This document shows, piece after piece, positions 31,378 through 41,011 of a stretch of 64,000 nt of DNA. Each line of letters opens with the position of its first letter. Position 1 is the stretch's first letter. The stretch comes from Candidatus Peregrinibacteria bacterium GW2011_GWF2_43_17 (lineage in GTDB: Bacteria > Patescibacteriota > Gracilibacteria > UBA1369 > UBA12470). The translations under genes and the position numbers were made by a program. Below the pieces are notes generated by a model. It was not told where the DNA came from. It searched no databases and saw nothing but the letters and a program-made list of their open reading frames with translations. The DNA lies in contig LCFW01000002.1 in the NCBI GenBank assembly GCA_000999315.1, positions 62,001 through 126,000 on the forward strand. Reading direction: 5' to 3'.

Positions 31378-32556
31378 TTAATTGACTGCACTGACCCCCG
31401 CAATCCTCCCCGTCGCCCAAGCCGCCTGCAGATTAAATCCGCCCGTGACTCCGTCTATATCCAAAACCTCTCCGCCAAAATATAATCCGTGGCATATTTT
31501 CGATTCCATTGTTTTCGGATCAACTTCATCGAGAGAAATGCCGCCGGCTGTAACAAATTCGTTTCCGCCAGCTCTGCCGATTACCGCGAATTCACAGTTT
31601 TTTATGAATTCAACAGATTTGTTTATCTCATTTTTGCCGACTGCCGCGTTTTTGCCTTTGAATTTGCTTGTTGCCGATTTGGGAACGAATTTCGCCAACG
31701 TATTTGCGAAATCTTTCTTTGGGCTTGAAGAGATTTCATTTTTAATATCTTGTAAAACATCTTCTCGGCTTAGATCCGGTGCAAAATCGATAAACAACTT
31801 AGCAGGATTTTTATCATCAAAATCCGCATAAGCGGCCAAAGCCGATAAAGCGAATATGGCAGGCCCGCTGATTCCCGAGTGAGTAAAAACAAAAGGTCCT
31901 TCATATTCATATTTATCCGTGCCGTAACGCAACCTCAATCCGGCTTTCTTAACCGTTACTCCAGCCAAATCCATAGGATCGGCGAGTTTCAAAGCGCTCA
32001 AACTCGGTACCAATTTCGTTATTGTGTGACCGAAAGATTGCGCGATTTCATAAGATCCTCCTCCAGCGGCCAAAATCATTTTATTCACAGTAAGCAATTT
32101 GCGATCTTGCAGGTCGAGTTCAAAACCATCGCGTACTTTTTTCACACTCAGCACTTCATTCGACATAAGCATTTTAACTTTGTGTTTATCGAAAATTTTC
32201 ATAAAAACCGAAATAACATCCATACTTTTGTCAGATGCTGGGAAAACCCTCATGTCATCTTCAACTTTTGTGCGGAGCTTGTGATCTAGGAACCATTTTC
32301 TGGCTTTTTCAGGAGAAAATTCATACATTGCATATTTAAGAAATTTCGCGCCTCGCGGATATCTTTTCAAAATCTCTTTTATGTCAGTTAATCCTGTGGT
32401 CAAATTGCACCTTCCTCCACCCGTTAATAAAACTTTCTGACCAATATCGGAATTTTTATCTATCAAAAAAATATTACCGTGGAGGTCGCTCTCGCAAATT
32501 GTCGCGCAAGCCATCATGCCCGCCGCCCCCGCTCCAATTATCGCAATTGTTTTCAT
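31378..32556 (-). CDS. HI0933/BaiN-family FAD-dependent oxidoreductase
   Basis: The N-terminus has a Rossmann dinucleotide motif (IAIIGAGAAGMMA) and the family's characteristic GGGRCNLT near residue 50. Later come AAGGGSYEIAQSFGHTI, FTHSGISGPAIF and the C-terminal FAD contacts in LYFGGEVLDIDGVTGGFNLQAAWATG. These features mark the HI0933/YhiN/BaiN flavoprotein family, whose members reduce unsaturated substrates or have unknown substrates. I start at 32556 (MKTIAIIGAG); an in-frame ATG 36 bp upstream would add a hydrophobic leader. A possible terminator of the upstream small gene lies at 32571-32604. It converges with mtnP, with 27 bp between stop codons. Confidence 0.88.
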   Translation of the reverse strand: MKTIAIIGAGAAGMMACATICESDLHGNIFLIDKNSDIGQKVLLTGGGRCNLTTGLTDIKEILKRYPRGAKFLKYAMYEFSPEKARKWFLDHKLRTKVEDDMRVFPASDKSMDVISVFMKIFDKHKVKMLMSNEVLSVKKVRDGFELDLQDRKLLTVNKMILAAGGGSYEIAQSFGHTITKLVPSLSALKLADPMDLAGVTVKKAGLRLRYGTDKYEYEGPFVFTHSGISGPAIFALSALAAYADFDDKNPAKLFIDFAPDLSREDVLQDIKNEISSSPKKDFANTLAKFVPKSATSKFKGKNAAVGKNEINKSVEFIKNCEFAVIGRAGGNEFVTAGGISLDEVDPKTMESKICHGLYFGGEVLDIDGVTGGFNLQAAWATGRIAGVSAVN

Positions 32557-32570
32557 GAGTATATGGTAAC

Positions 32571-32604
32571 AAAAAACCGGGAAGAAAAACATCTTACCCG
32601 GCTT
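32571..32604 (-). terminator. Probable intrinsic terminator
   Basis: On the minus strand CCGGG and CCCGG pair across a 15-nt loop and are followed by a run of six T. It would end the lysine-rich microprotein transcript before the flavoprotein gene. The stem is short, so confidence is moderate. Confidence 0.45.
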
Positions 32605-32625
32605 TGCTAAAAGAGGAAATGCAAA

Positions 32626-32730
32626 CTATTTGCATTTCTTGCAACCTTTCTTCTTCGAAACCTTCTTAACTTTCTTTACTGTCTTCTTTGCTTTCTTAGC
32701 AACTTTTTTTGTTTTTTTCTTTGCGGCCAT
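32626..32730 (-). CDS. Lysine-rich DNA-binding-like microprotein, 34 aa
   Basis: Translation of this 105-bp frame gives MAAKKKTKKVAKKAKKTVKK, then VKKVSKKKGCKKCK. About 60% of the residues are Lys, with interspersed Ala/Val and a CKKC pair at the C-terminus. The pattern is that of histone H1 C-tail-like proteins that bind DNA or RNA by charge. The CxxC could bind metal or form a disulfide. The gene is divergent from csaB. It is easy to miss because of its length, but it has a clean ATG and stop and a terminator-like hairpin after it. The function is inferred from composition only. Confidence 0.65.
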   Translation of the reverse strand: MAAKKKTKKVAKKAKKTVKKVKKVSKKKGCKKCK

Positions 32731-32811
32731 TTTTTTGTTTTTATTAAAGTACAAAAGCCTCTAATCGCAGAATAGGGTGCATTTTAAAATTTAGCAACAT
32801 ATAATTTACTT

Positions 32812-33750
32812 ATGAAGATTTTAATTATCGGAAATTACGGCGCAAAAAACTTCGGAGATGAACTTGTCTTAAAGGCGATTTTGAAAATTTTCGCACATGG
32901 GAATTACAACTTCACGGCACTGTCCGCAGACCCGCGTGAGACTGAAAAAATACATGGAATCAGGGCCGAATATTTTTTCCCAGCAGGCTTGCATTCACTC
33001 CTGAAATTTTGCTTTTTCAAGACGCTCAAAATATATAAGCAAAGCAATCTTGTGATTTTTGGTGGAGGGACGTTGTTTACCGACGAAGACAAGAAGGCGA
33101 TTTTCATTTGGACGATGCAAATTCTTCCGGCGATTTTGATGAAGAAAAAAATAATTTGTTTCAGGCAGGGGATAGGCCCAATCAAAAATCCGATTAGCAG
33201 ATTTTTAATAAAATTCTTGTTTAACAAATTTTCTGAAATAAGTGTGCGCGACAAAAATTCCAAAAAAATCTTAGAATCACTAGGCATCAAAAAAGAAATC
33301 AAAGTGGAAAGAGATCCGGTTTTCGAACTTGAAATGCCGAAGTCGCATGGCGAAAAACTGCTGATCGCTTTGAGGAAATGGAAAGGAGTTGACGAGAAAT
33401 TCATAAGCAAGCTGATAGAATTCTTGAAGTCTGTAAAAATGCCAATAAATCTGTTGGTTTTTGATAAAAGCGGGGGGGACAGAGAAATCGCGGAGCAAAT
33501 CGCAAAACAAATTGATGTCGAAATTACCGAAGTCGATTTCACAAACTACGAAAAAGTTTTCGCCGAAGGCAAAGCGGGGATTCACATGAGACTCCACGCG
33601 AATATAATCTCTTTCATGTGCGGTCTGCCATGCATCGGTTTTGCTTACGAATCAAAAGTCGAAAATTTATTTGAAGATATGGGAAAAGGGGAGTGGGTGA
33701 TTTCCATGGAAGGGTTTTCGGTGGATGAGCTTAAAAAGAAAATGGGATGA
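32812..33750 (+). CDS. csaB: CsaB-type polysaccharide pyruvyl transferase
   Basis: CsaB adds pyruvate ketals to secondary cell-wall polymers, which SLH domains recognise. The 312-residue protein has the family's start (MKILIIGNYGAKNFGDELVL), NLVIFGGGTLFTD, FRQGIGPIKNPIS and SVRDKNSKKIL. The C-terminal IHMRLHANIISFMCGLPCIGFAYESKV is the hallmark of the pyruvyl-transferase family. An SLH-anchored GH114 protein is encoded in the same window at 3.9-5.2 kb, which fits a functional wall-anchoring pathway. A following ATG overlaps its stop (ATGA), but the next gene probably uses a later start with its own promoter. Confidence 0.85.
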   Translation: MKILIIGNYGAKNFGDELVLKAILKIFAHGNYNFTALSADPRETEKIHGIRAEYFFPAGLHSLLKFCFFKTLKIYKQSNLVIFGGGTLFTDEDKKAIFIWTMQILPAILMKKKIICFRQGIGPIKNPISRFLIKFLFNKFSEISVRDKNSKKILESLGIKKEIKVERDPVFELEMPKSHGEKLLIALRKWKGVDEKFISKLIEFLKSVKMPINLLVFDKSGGDREIAEQIAKQIDVEITEVDFTNYEKVFAEGKAGIHMRLHANIISFMCGLPCIGFAYESKVENLFEDMGKGEWVISMEGFSVDELKKKMG

Positions 33751-33780
33751 GGCTGCAGCTCGGAAAGGCGTACGGCGAGC

Positions 33781-33809
33781 TTGACGCGTCGACCGCTTTG
33801 TGTCAGAAT
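33781..33809 (+). promoter_or_regulatory. Sigma70-type promoter
   Basis: TTGACG (33781-33786) and CAGAAT (33804-33809) are spaced exactly 17 bp, just before the ATG at 33834. It lies inside the theoretical longer reading frame from 33747, supporting the later start. Confidence 0.5.
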
Positions 33810-33833
33810 CCCTTTTCTGTAAAGAATTTACGT

Positions 33834-34469
33834 ATGTATAACCCTGATCTAAGAAAGTATTTTCAAACCAGTAGAGAAGTTGTCCTTCCCGGTATTAAAG
33901 AAAGGATAATGCTTCCTCGTGATGTATGGTTTCGTTATGATGGAGAAGTTCGTTCGCTATCCGGAAATATAGCTCGAACTGAATTAATTATTCGTGGTCT
34001 TATAGAACTTGATAGAACCAGGCTTGAGCACGTTCTTGACTGGCCTATTGATTCTTTTGCAATATTTGTAGGACAAAGCGAGGTGCGAGCTAGGATCCCA
34101 CTTATTGAAGATACCGCCGCCTGCTGCGCTCATCACCAAATCGACTCAGATGCCACGTTAGGTGATGGACCTCAAGCCTATGTTATAGCTAAGAAACGTG
34201 AACTTGGCGTACCAGGTAGTATTTTCGCCGACGGACACGAGAGTGGAGAATTTCTACAGAGAATCAGACGGCAATTATTTATGCAGGATGCTTTGAACAA
34301 AGCAGGAGTGAAATTGAATGCACTCGCTTATCATGGCGAAGATTTCGCCGATATTGGAGGTTTATTAGCTTTAAGAAAAGTGTTTGCCACAAATTTAATG
34401 AATCAACTTCCTACCTTCAAACATCGCGAACCGGTTTTGCCGGAACAAGTAGATGCTTTTTTAAGATAA
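33834..34469 (+). CDS. Hypothetical protein, 211 aa
   Basis: This is an unrecognised soluble protein starting MYNPDLRKYFQTSREVVLPG. It is predicted alpha/beta, with a segment containing Cys-Cys-Ala-His-His (ACCAHHQ) that might bind metal, and a helical C-terminus. An in-frame ATG at 33747 overlaps the csaB stop and would add 29 residues, but a promoter lies between the two. There is no signal peptide. The function is unknown. The MITE-like repeat begins 10 bp after its stop. Confidence 0.5.
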   Translation: MYNPDLRKYFQTSREVVLPGIKERIMLPRDVWFRYDGEVRSLSGNIARTELIIRGLIELDRTRLEHVLDWPIDSFAIFVGQSEVRARIPLIEDTAACCAHHQIDSDATLGDGPQAYVIAKKRELGVPGSIFADGHESGEFLQRIRRQLFMQDALNKAGVKLNALAYHGEDFADIGGLLALRKVFATNLMNQLPTFKHREPVLPEQVDAFLR

Positions 34470-34478
34470 AAATATGTA

Positions 34479-34612
34479 CAGACCGTCCGACAATGAAATT
34501 GGAGGACGGTCCTAAACAAGCGAAGGATTGACGCGTAAAATGTTATTCTGTGCAACAGATAGCAAAAAGCATTGCGGCGTTTTCTTAAAAAAGTTCATTG
34601 TCGGACAGCCTG
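34479..34612. repeat. MITE-like element, copy 2
   Basis: This is 134 bp and matches 5210-5338 at essentially every base except an extra cggcg near the right end. Terminal inverted repeats (CAGACCGTCCGACAATGAA and the inverted CAGGCTGTCCGACAATGAA) and the internal GACCGTCC/GGACGGTC hairpin are conserved. The copies share orientation and lie about 29 kb apart, each near a tRNA-Gly gene. Confidence 0.78.
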
Positions 34613-34666
34613 GGCTTAATAATATGGACCGTACGCTCATGTCTTATATTTATTGCAAAAAACAAT

Positions 34667-34712
34667 CAACTGGTTCGCTCCCTATGCCGGAGTCGCAGAA
34701 AAACACCAGTTG
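34667..34712 (+). terminator. Hairpin with T-tract, possible terminator
   Basis: CAACTGGT (34667-34674) pairs with ACCAGTTG (34705-34712), flanked by A- and T-tracts. The loop is long (30 nt), so efficiency is uncertain. It could end transcription of the hypothetical gene at 33834. Confidence 0.4.
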
Positions 34713-34729
34713 TTTTTCCTGAAAGAGTT

Positions 34730-34807
34730 TCCAGTCTTGATCCAAGTCGGAATTTAACAAGAAGCGAGATTGCTATCGCAATATATCAGTATTTACAGAA
34801 TCGATGA
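34730..34807 (+). pseudogene. Remnant resembling an SLH repeat
   Basis: The frame reads VSSLDPSRNLTRSEIAIAIY, then QYLQNR and a stop. This resembles the second half of an SLH motif (F-x-P-x-x-x-ITRAEFA-x-x-L). The preceding part of the motif is missing and no start is close, so it may be the residual 3' end of a lost SLH protein next to the MITE copy. The following 165 bp up to 34976 show no gene. Confidence 0.3.
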
Positions 34808-34976
34808 TGGATTGACTTGTTAATGTTGGGAGAAATGTTTTAAGCCATTATGCAAACCCACTCTAAATATCCGATAAAGGCAGGACATACATTCGGCCTT
34901 CAGACAAATCGAAATCCTTTGGGATAATAATGGTTTGTATTAAGACCATAAACAATAAATCCTAACCTAAAATCTC

Positions 34977-35117
34977 ATGGAAGCGTATTGCGTAAAATGT
35001 AAGGCAAAGAAAGAAATGTCTGACGCGAAAGAAGTAAAAATGAAAAATGGACGCAAGGCTATGAAGGGGAAATGCCCCGTTTGTGGCACTGGAATGTATA
35101 GGATTCTTGGAAAGTAA
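34977..35117 (+). CDS. DUF5679 zinc-ribbon microprotein, 46 aa
   Basis: Translation gives a 46-residue protein with CVKCKAKKEM near the start and KGKCPVCGTGMYRI near the end. The two CxxC pairs form a zinc ribbon, and the order YCVKCK - charged - NGR - KGxCPxCG matches DUF5679. This family of tiny proteins is frequent in CPR bacteria and Chloroflexi and has no known role. The charged, glycine-rich middle suggests nucleic-acid or ribosome binding, which is inference. A hairpin terminator follows at 35150-35180. Confidence 0.8.
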   Translation: MEAYCVKCKAKKEMSDAKEVKMKNGRKAMKGKCPVCGTGMYRILGK

Positions 35118-35149
35118 AAAGGCCACTCACAAGAAATACCAAAAACGTT

Positions 35150-35180
35150 AATCGCTAAACTAATAGTGTTTGCGATTTTT
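35150..35180 (+). terminator. Intrinsic terminator after the DUF5679 gene
   Basis: AATCGC-T-AAAC pairs with GTTTGCGATT with one bulged base and is followed by T5. It ends 63 nt after the DUF5679 stop. Confidence 0.55.
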
Positions 35181-35261
35181 GATGTTGCACTTGGATTTGC
35201 TGTTTCAAAGAAGTTTCACTTTCCGGAACGACTTGATAATATTGCGCTCGTGATCGCTGAT

Positions 35262-35283
35262 GCCTGTCTGCCGACAGGCAGGC
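35262..35283. repeat. REP-like GCCTGTC palindrome
   Basis: GCCTGTC, TGCC and GACAGGC form a hairpin followed by AGGC. The sequence belongs to the same palindrome family as the copies around the Fic gene. It lies 14 bp from the 3' end of tRNA-Gly(UCC). Confidence 0.65.
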
Positions 35284-35296
35284 TTCCCGAGCGCTC

Positions 35297-35372
35297 TGGA
35301 GCGGGTGAGCGGAATCGAACCGCCCTCTTCAGCTTGGAAGGCTGACATAATGAGCCACTATACGACACCCGC
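35297..35372 (-). tRNA. tRNA-Gly(UCC)
   Basis: The minus strand folds with acceptor GCGGGTG/CACCCGC, anticodon stem TCAGC/GCTGA around loop CTTCCAA (anticodon UCC), a T-arm with GGTTCGATTCC, discriminator U73 and an encoded CCA. It follows atpC on the same strand with no visible terminator, so it may be cotranscribed with the ATP synthase operon. Confidence 0.92.
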
Positions 35373-35403
35373 GAATTTTTAAAACAGCACGAATTCAAAA
35401 CAA

Positions 35404-35859
35404 TTATCTCCTTTTTCTTCTGGCGACCTTGAGTTCGGCCAAAGCTTTCGCAAGTTGAGAAGAGGCACCAACGAACTCTTGATCGGAAACATGTCTCTTG
35501 CCTTCTTGGAATGCTTTTAACATCTCTTCGGCCTTCTCTTTGGCTTCCATGGCTTTCTTTTCGTCGATTTCATCGACACGCATGGCGCTGTCAGCAATGA
35601 TATTTATGATATTCCCGGGCTTTACCTCCATAAATCCGCCGGAAACGGCGATGTAAATCATGTCCGGAGAATAAATACCTTCTCCATCGTTGACTTTCAT
35701 TTTCAATTCGCCGGCCTCAAGTGTTGCGACAAGAGGAATATGATTCGGGAGCACGGTGATTTCACCCATTTTTGTCGGAGCGGTGATCTGTTTCACCTTG
35801 CCCTTGAAAAGGACTTTATCAAGCGTGACTATATCGAGATCTATGTATTTTTCCGCCAT
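35404..35859 (-). CDS. atpC: F1F0 ATP synthase epsilon subunit
   Basis: Epsilon couples the rotor to F1 and can inhibit ATP hydrolysis. The 151-residue protein has the N-terminal beta-sandwich (DLDIVTLDKVLFKGKVKQITAPTKMGEITVLPNHIPLVATLEAGELKMK) and the C-terminal helical hairpin (MEAKEKAEEMLKAF). Its end is basic (KVARRKRR). It is the last gene of the operon, 2 bp after atpD, as in most bacteria. Confidence 0.93.
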   Translation of the reverse strand: MAEKYIDLDIVTLDKVLFKGKVKQITAPTKMGEITVLPNHIPLVATLEAGELKMKVNDGEGIYSPDMIYIAVSGGFMEVKPGNIINIIADSAMRVDEIDEKKAMEAKEKAEEMLKAFQEGKRHVSDQEFVGASSQLAKALAELKVARRKRR

Positions 35860-35861
35860 AC

Positions 35862-37247
<1,386 letters not shown>

Positions 37248-37250
37248 TTA

Positions 37251-38150
37251 TTAATTTTTTAATGCTTCAACGCCGCCTACGATTTCAGCTATCTCTTGAG
37301 TAATCGACGACTGTCTCAACTTGTTATATGTCAGGGTCAATAAATCGATCAATTCACCTGCGGCCTCGGTTGCATTCTTCATCGCAACCATTCTGGAACT
37401 ATGTTCGGAAGCGGAACCTTCCAAAACGGATTGATAAATTTGCATCTCGACAAATCTTGGCAAAATATCATCCAAAACTTCACTTGGAGTAGGTTCAAAT
37501 ACATACTCGTAATCAACTTCGGCACCGGCTTCAGCATCTTTTTTATTCGTATAAACATCTTTCAAAAAATTCGTTATATCTTTTCCAAGAGGAACGACCC
37601 TTTTTACAACAGGTTTTTGTTTCAAAATAGACAAGAAATGAGTGTAAACGATATAAACCCTGTCGTAATTTCCTTTCTTATAAGCTTCGAGCAAATACTT
37701 CGTAACCGGACTGATATCGAGTAGGGAAGGATTGTCGGCAACATCCGAGAAATCCGCCTCGACTTTGTGCCCGAGTCTGAATAAAGCATCGCGACCCTTT
37801 TTGCCCAATGTCACAAACGTATATTCGCCATCTTTCCCGCCAATAAATTCAATTGTTTTACGGATTGCGTTTGAATTCAAAGATCCGCACAACCCTTTGT
37901 TTGATGTTATCAAAAGCACCAAATACTTTTTACCATCACTTTTTTTAAGAAGATAATGAGGATAATTTGGAACTTTTTCGGAGATACTGGCTAAAATTTC
38001 AAGTGCTTTTTCGGAATAACTTTTCACCTTAAGAACCTGATCTTGAGCTTTTCTCATTTTGCTCGCAGAGACCATTTCCATAGCTTTCGTTACGGAACGG
38101 ATCCCTTTGATAGATTTTATCCTGCGTCTTAAATCTAAACCTTTAGCCAT
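37251..38150 (-). CDS. atpG: F1F0 ATP synthase gamma subunit
   Basis: Gamma is the central shaft. The conserved N-terminus (DLRRRIKSIKGIRSVTKAMEMVSASKMRKAQD) and the C-terminus (SRMVAMKNATEAAGELIDLLTLTYNKLRQSSITQEIAEIVGGVEAL) are both present. Length is 299 aa. It sits 4 bp after atpA and 15 bp before atpD, in the normal order. Confidence 0.96.
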   Translation of the reverse strand: MAKGLDLRRRIKSIKGIRSVTKAMEMVSASKMRKAQDQVLKVKSYSEKALEILASISEKVPNYPHYLLKKSDGKKYLVLLITSNKGLCGSLNSNAIRKTIEFIGGKDGEYTFVTLGKKGRDALFRLGHKVEADFSDVADNPSLLDISPVTKYLLEAYKKGNYDRVYIVYTHFLSILKQKPVVKRVVPLGKDITNFLKDVYTNKKDAEAGAEVDYEYVFEPTPSEVLDDILPRFVEMQIYQSVLEGSASEHSSRMVAMKNATEAAGELIDLLTLTYNKLRQSSITQEIAEIVGGVEALKN

Positions 38151-38154
38151 GCTA

Positions 38155-39660
38155 TTATAGGGAGTTTAAAAGAGATTTTAATTGTTCTTCGATTTCAGGT
38201 GTGAATTCCCTCTGCACTCTTATTTTTTCAGTCAAACCCTTGTGAGTGGTATCGAGCCTTTCGCAAAGTCTGACTTCATAATCGGCAACCTTTGCAATTT
38301 CAACAGTATCCAAATATCCGTTTGTAGCCGCGTAAAGTATGCATACCTGTTTTTCAACCGGAAGTGGGACATATTGCTTCTGTTTCAAAACTTCAACAAG
38401 CCTCTTTCCTCTTTCAAGTTTCTTTTTTGTGCCTTCATCAAGATCCGAACCGAATTGAGCAAACGCTTCAAGCTCTCTGAACTGAGCCAACTCAAGCCTC
38501 AACCTTCCGGCAACTTTCTTCATGGCTTTTGTCTGAGCCGAAGCACCTACGCGTGATACGGACAAACCTGTATTTAAAGCCGGTCTTACGCCTTTATAGA
38601 ACAAGTCGGTCTCGAGATAAATCTGACCGTCCGTGATTGAAATTACGTTTGTAGGGATGTAAGCGGATACATCGCCGGACTGCGTTTCAATAATTGGCAA
38701 CGCCGTCAAAGATCCTCCGCCGAAATCTTTACTCAATTTCGCAGCTCTTTCCAAAAGTCTGCTGTGGAGATAGAAAACGTCACCCGGATAAGCTTCTCTT
38801 CCCGGAGGTCTGCGTAGAAGCAGCGACATTTCTCTGTAAGCTACGGCATGCTTTGAAAGATCGTCATAAACGACCAAGGCGTCCTGCCCTTTATCCAAGA
38901 AATATTCACCCATAGCGCAACCTGCGTAAGGAGCAATATAGTTAAGAGGAGCCGGATCGGCGGATGTACCGACAACAACGATCGAATGTTCCATCGCACC
39001 TCTCTTTTCGAGTTCGCTTACCAATCTCGCAACTTTTGACTCTCTTTGTCCGATAGCGACATATATTGATATAACACCTGAATCTTTTTGGTTGACAATG
39101 GTATCTACAACGATCGCAGTTTTACCTGTTTGCCTATCTCCGATCACGAGCTCTCTTTGTCCTCGTCCGATTGGGATAACGCTGTCTATGGCTTTCAAGC
39201 CTGTTTGCAGAGGAGTATTTACTGATTGTCTCGTAATAACGCCTGAAGCGATTCTTTCAACAGGGTAATATTTCTCCGCTTTGATTGGTCCTTTGCCGTC
39301 GAGAGGTTCGCCAAGAGGGTTTACAACTCTGCCAACCAGCTCTTCGCCAACCGGAACCTGCAAAATTTTGCCTGTTCTTTTGACTTCCATGCCTTCGTGG
39401 ATTTTCTCGTAATTGCCCATGATAACCGTACCGACGATTTCATCTTCAAGGTTCAAAACCAATCCGAATACGCCGGTATCTCCAAACTGGACCATCTCCG
39501 ACATCATTACGTCGGAAAGACCGTATATGCGAGCGACGCCGTCGCCGGCTTCTATAACATAACCTACTTCTTCCAGGTCGGAAGAGATGTCAACGCCTTG
39601 AATGCTTTTCTTGAGATTTTCAAGTAAAACATTAAGTTTTTCTTTCTTTTTGGTGTCCAT
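38155..39660 (-). CDS. atpA: F1F0 ATP synthase alpha subunit
   Basis: Alpha forms the non-catalytic nucleotide sites of the F1 hexamer. The Walker A motif is [10 protein letters not shown] (about residues 169-178), and [15 protein letters not shown] and the arginine-finger region [18 protein letters not shown]...[14 protein letters not shown] are intact. Length (501 aa) is normal. A TTG/ATG ambiguity is not a concern because the start at 39660 ([10 protein letters not shown]) follows atpH by 13 bp. Confidence 0.97.
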   Translation of the reverse strand: MDTKKKEKLNVLLENLKKSIQGVDISSDLEEVGYVIEAGDGVARIYGLSDVMMSEMVQFGDTGVFGLVLNLEDEIVGTVIMGNYEKIHEGMEVKRTGKILQVPVGEELVGRVVNPLGEPLDGKGPIKAEKYYPVERIASGVITRQSVNTPLQTGLKAIDSVIPIGRGQRELVIGDRQTGKTAIVVDTIVNQKDSGVISIYVAIGQRESKVARLVSELEKRGAMEHSIVVVGTSADPAPLNYIAPYAGCAMGEYFLDKGQDALVVYDDLSKHAVAYREMSLLLRRPPGREAYPGDVFYLHSRLLERAAKLSKDFGGGSLTALPIIETQSGDVSAYIPTNVISITDGQIYLETDLFYKGVRPALNTGLSVSRVGASAQTKAMKKVAGRLRLELAQFRELEAFAQFGSDLDEGTKKKLERGKRLVEVLKQKQYVPLPVEKQVCILYAATNGYLDTVEIAKVADYEVRLCERLDTTHKGLTEKIRVQREFTPEIEEQLKSLLNSL

Positions 39661-39673
39661 ATTAAATTTTAAG

Positions 39674-40222
39674 TTATTTAACTTTTGAAAAATTTTCAGC
39701 CAAAATATTTAATTTTCTCTTGAGAGAGCAGTTCATCATTTTCCCATCGACTTCAAATATGGCTCCGCCCAAAACCGACTCATCCATAGTCTCGCTAAAC
39801 TCAATAATCTCTTTCCCGAGAATCTTTTTCAAAGAGTTCGACATGTCTTCCGTTTGCTTGGCGTTTAAACCTGTTGCTGTCCTTACTTTCACTCTGGCTA
39901 TTGAAAAATTCGAATCACGAAGTTTTTTCAAACTCATTATTATATCCGGCAAATATTTCATGCTCTTCCCGGAGATAAGCAGTCCCATCAACGAAGCAAT
40001 ATCCTTCTTGTTTTTAAGATCGGTAAAAAACATACCGGCAACCTTCTTCTTATTATCCAAAGCAATTTTCGGGTGATTTAAAATCACATTGATGCTTTTA
40101 TCCTCAGTATAAACATCGAAGAAAAATTCCAATCTGGATATGACCTCAGTAACCTCATGTAAAGAATTATCTTTTATGAGGTCCCATAGGGCCTGTGCAT
40201 AAGTTTTAGTCCTGATCCTCAT
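39674..40222 (-). CDS. atpH: F1F0 ATP synthase delta subunit
   Basis: Delta (OSCP-like) ties the peripheral stalk to the top of F1. The 182-residue protein has the six-helix N-terminal domain start ([15 protein letters not shown]) and the C-terminal segment [32 protein letters not shown], with the conserved GG and short terminal helix. It lies 1 bp after atpF. Sequence similarity in this subunit is naturally low, but the genomic position is decisive. Confidence 0.9.
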   Translation of the reverse strand: MRIRTKTYAQALWDLIKDNSLHEVTEVISRLEFFFDVYTEDKSINVILNHPKIALDNKKKVAGMFFTDLKNKKDIASLMGLLISGKSMKYLPDIIMSLKKLRDSNFSIARVKVRTATGLNAKQTEDMSNSLKKILGKEIIEFSETMDESVLGGAIFEVDGKMMNCSLKRKLNILAENFSKVK

Positions 40223-40223
40223 T

Positions 40224-40730
40224 TTATTTGGTTAATGAAAGCTCCTTTATCGAATCGTTGACCAAGTGAGCCTTGGTCTTCTCATCGAGTTTGTCGGCAA
40301 GCAGTTTTTCAACGACAACCAAGCTCATCTTTACAATGTGGTCTTGGATATCGCTCATCATCTGCTCCTTTTCGTGTTCCATATCCTTTTTGGCTTTTGC
40401 AAGCATTGAAGAAACTTCTCGATTTGTCTCGAGTAAAATATTATTGCGGGCGCTTTCTCCGATTTCTTTCGCTTCCGCAATTATTCTCTCGGTTTCTTTT
40501 TTGCTGGCGGAGAGTTTTTCAGAAATCTCTTCTTGAAGTTTCTTGTTTCTCTCTTCAATTTCTTTAGCTTGTTGCAAACTTCCTTCAATTTTCTCTCTCC
40601 TTTTATCCAAAACCGACAAAATCGGTTTATATACGAATTTGTAAAGGACAATAAAAAGTATCGCAAAATTTACCATTTGCGCGACAATAAGGTGCCATTC
40701 AAGGCCGAACTTTTCAGCTATTTCTGCCAT
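40224..40730 (-). CDS. atpF: F1F0 ATP synthase b subunit
   Basis: Subunit b is the peripheral stalk. One N-terminal membrane span (WHLIVAQMVNFAILFIVLYKFVYKPI) is followed by a long charged helix (~130 residues, e.g. EIEERNKKLQEEISEKLSASKKETERIIAEAKE) that dimerises. Its length (168 aa) and position between atpE and atpH are standard. Only one b gene is present, so the stalk is probably a homodimer. Confidence 0.93.
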   Translation of the reverse strand: MAEIAEKFGLEWHLIVAQMVNFAILFIVLYKFVYKPILSVLDKRREKIEGSLQQAKEIEERNKKLQEEISEKLSASKKETERIIAEAKEIGESARNNILLETNREVSSMLAKAKKDMEHEKEQMMSDIQDHIVKMSLVVVEKLLADKLDEKTKAHLVNDSIKELSLTK

Positions 40731-40752
40731 TTTTTGAATTAGTTAGTGACCT

Positions 40753-40965
40753 TTAGACGAACTTCAAAACCAAAGCCATTACCAATGCGTAGATGGCGAT
40801 TGACTCAGCGAAAGCCAAGCCAAGAATCATGTTGCCTTGTATTTTTCCGCTGGCTTCCGGATTCCTGCCTGAAGCGTTTACTGCGTTTGAAGCGATAATA
40901 CCGATCGCCATTCCGGGACCGAGGGCCGCTCCTGCCATGATGATTGCGATTGCAAGTTCTGTCAT
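40753..40965 (-). CDS. atpE: F1F0 ATP synthase c subunit
   Basis: This 70-residue, two-helix c-ring subunit has the first helix GAALGPGMAIGIIASNA, the polar loop GRNPEASGKIQ, and the ion-carrying Glu54 in LAFAESIAIYALV. Compared with Na+-binding rings, the Gln of the first helix is replaced by Ile (GPGMAIG where Na+ types have GPGVGQG) and the Thr after Ser is Ile. A proton-coupled ring is therefore more likely. The small size and lack of a signal peptide are typical. Confidence 0.95.
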   Translation of the reverse strand: MTELAIAIIMAGAALGPGMAIGIIASNAVNASGRNPEASGKIQGNMILGLAFAESIAIYALVMALVLKFV

Positions 40966-41011
40966 GTTTTTTTAGGGTTAAATTTTATATAAATACTACT
41001 GACAAAAAATC

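Noticed and set aside
34528-34722. 64-residue frame across the MITE-like repeat
   Set aside because: It starts within the non-coding repeat and reads through it, and its sequence is unlike a folded protein. The region is better explained by the repeat and a decayed gene end.
40753-40965. Na+-translocating ATP synthase
   Set aside because: The c subunit lacks the helix-1 Gln and the Thr after the Ser that define the sodium site, so a proton ring is more likely.
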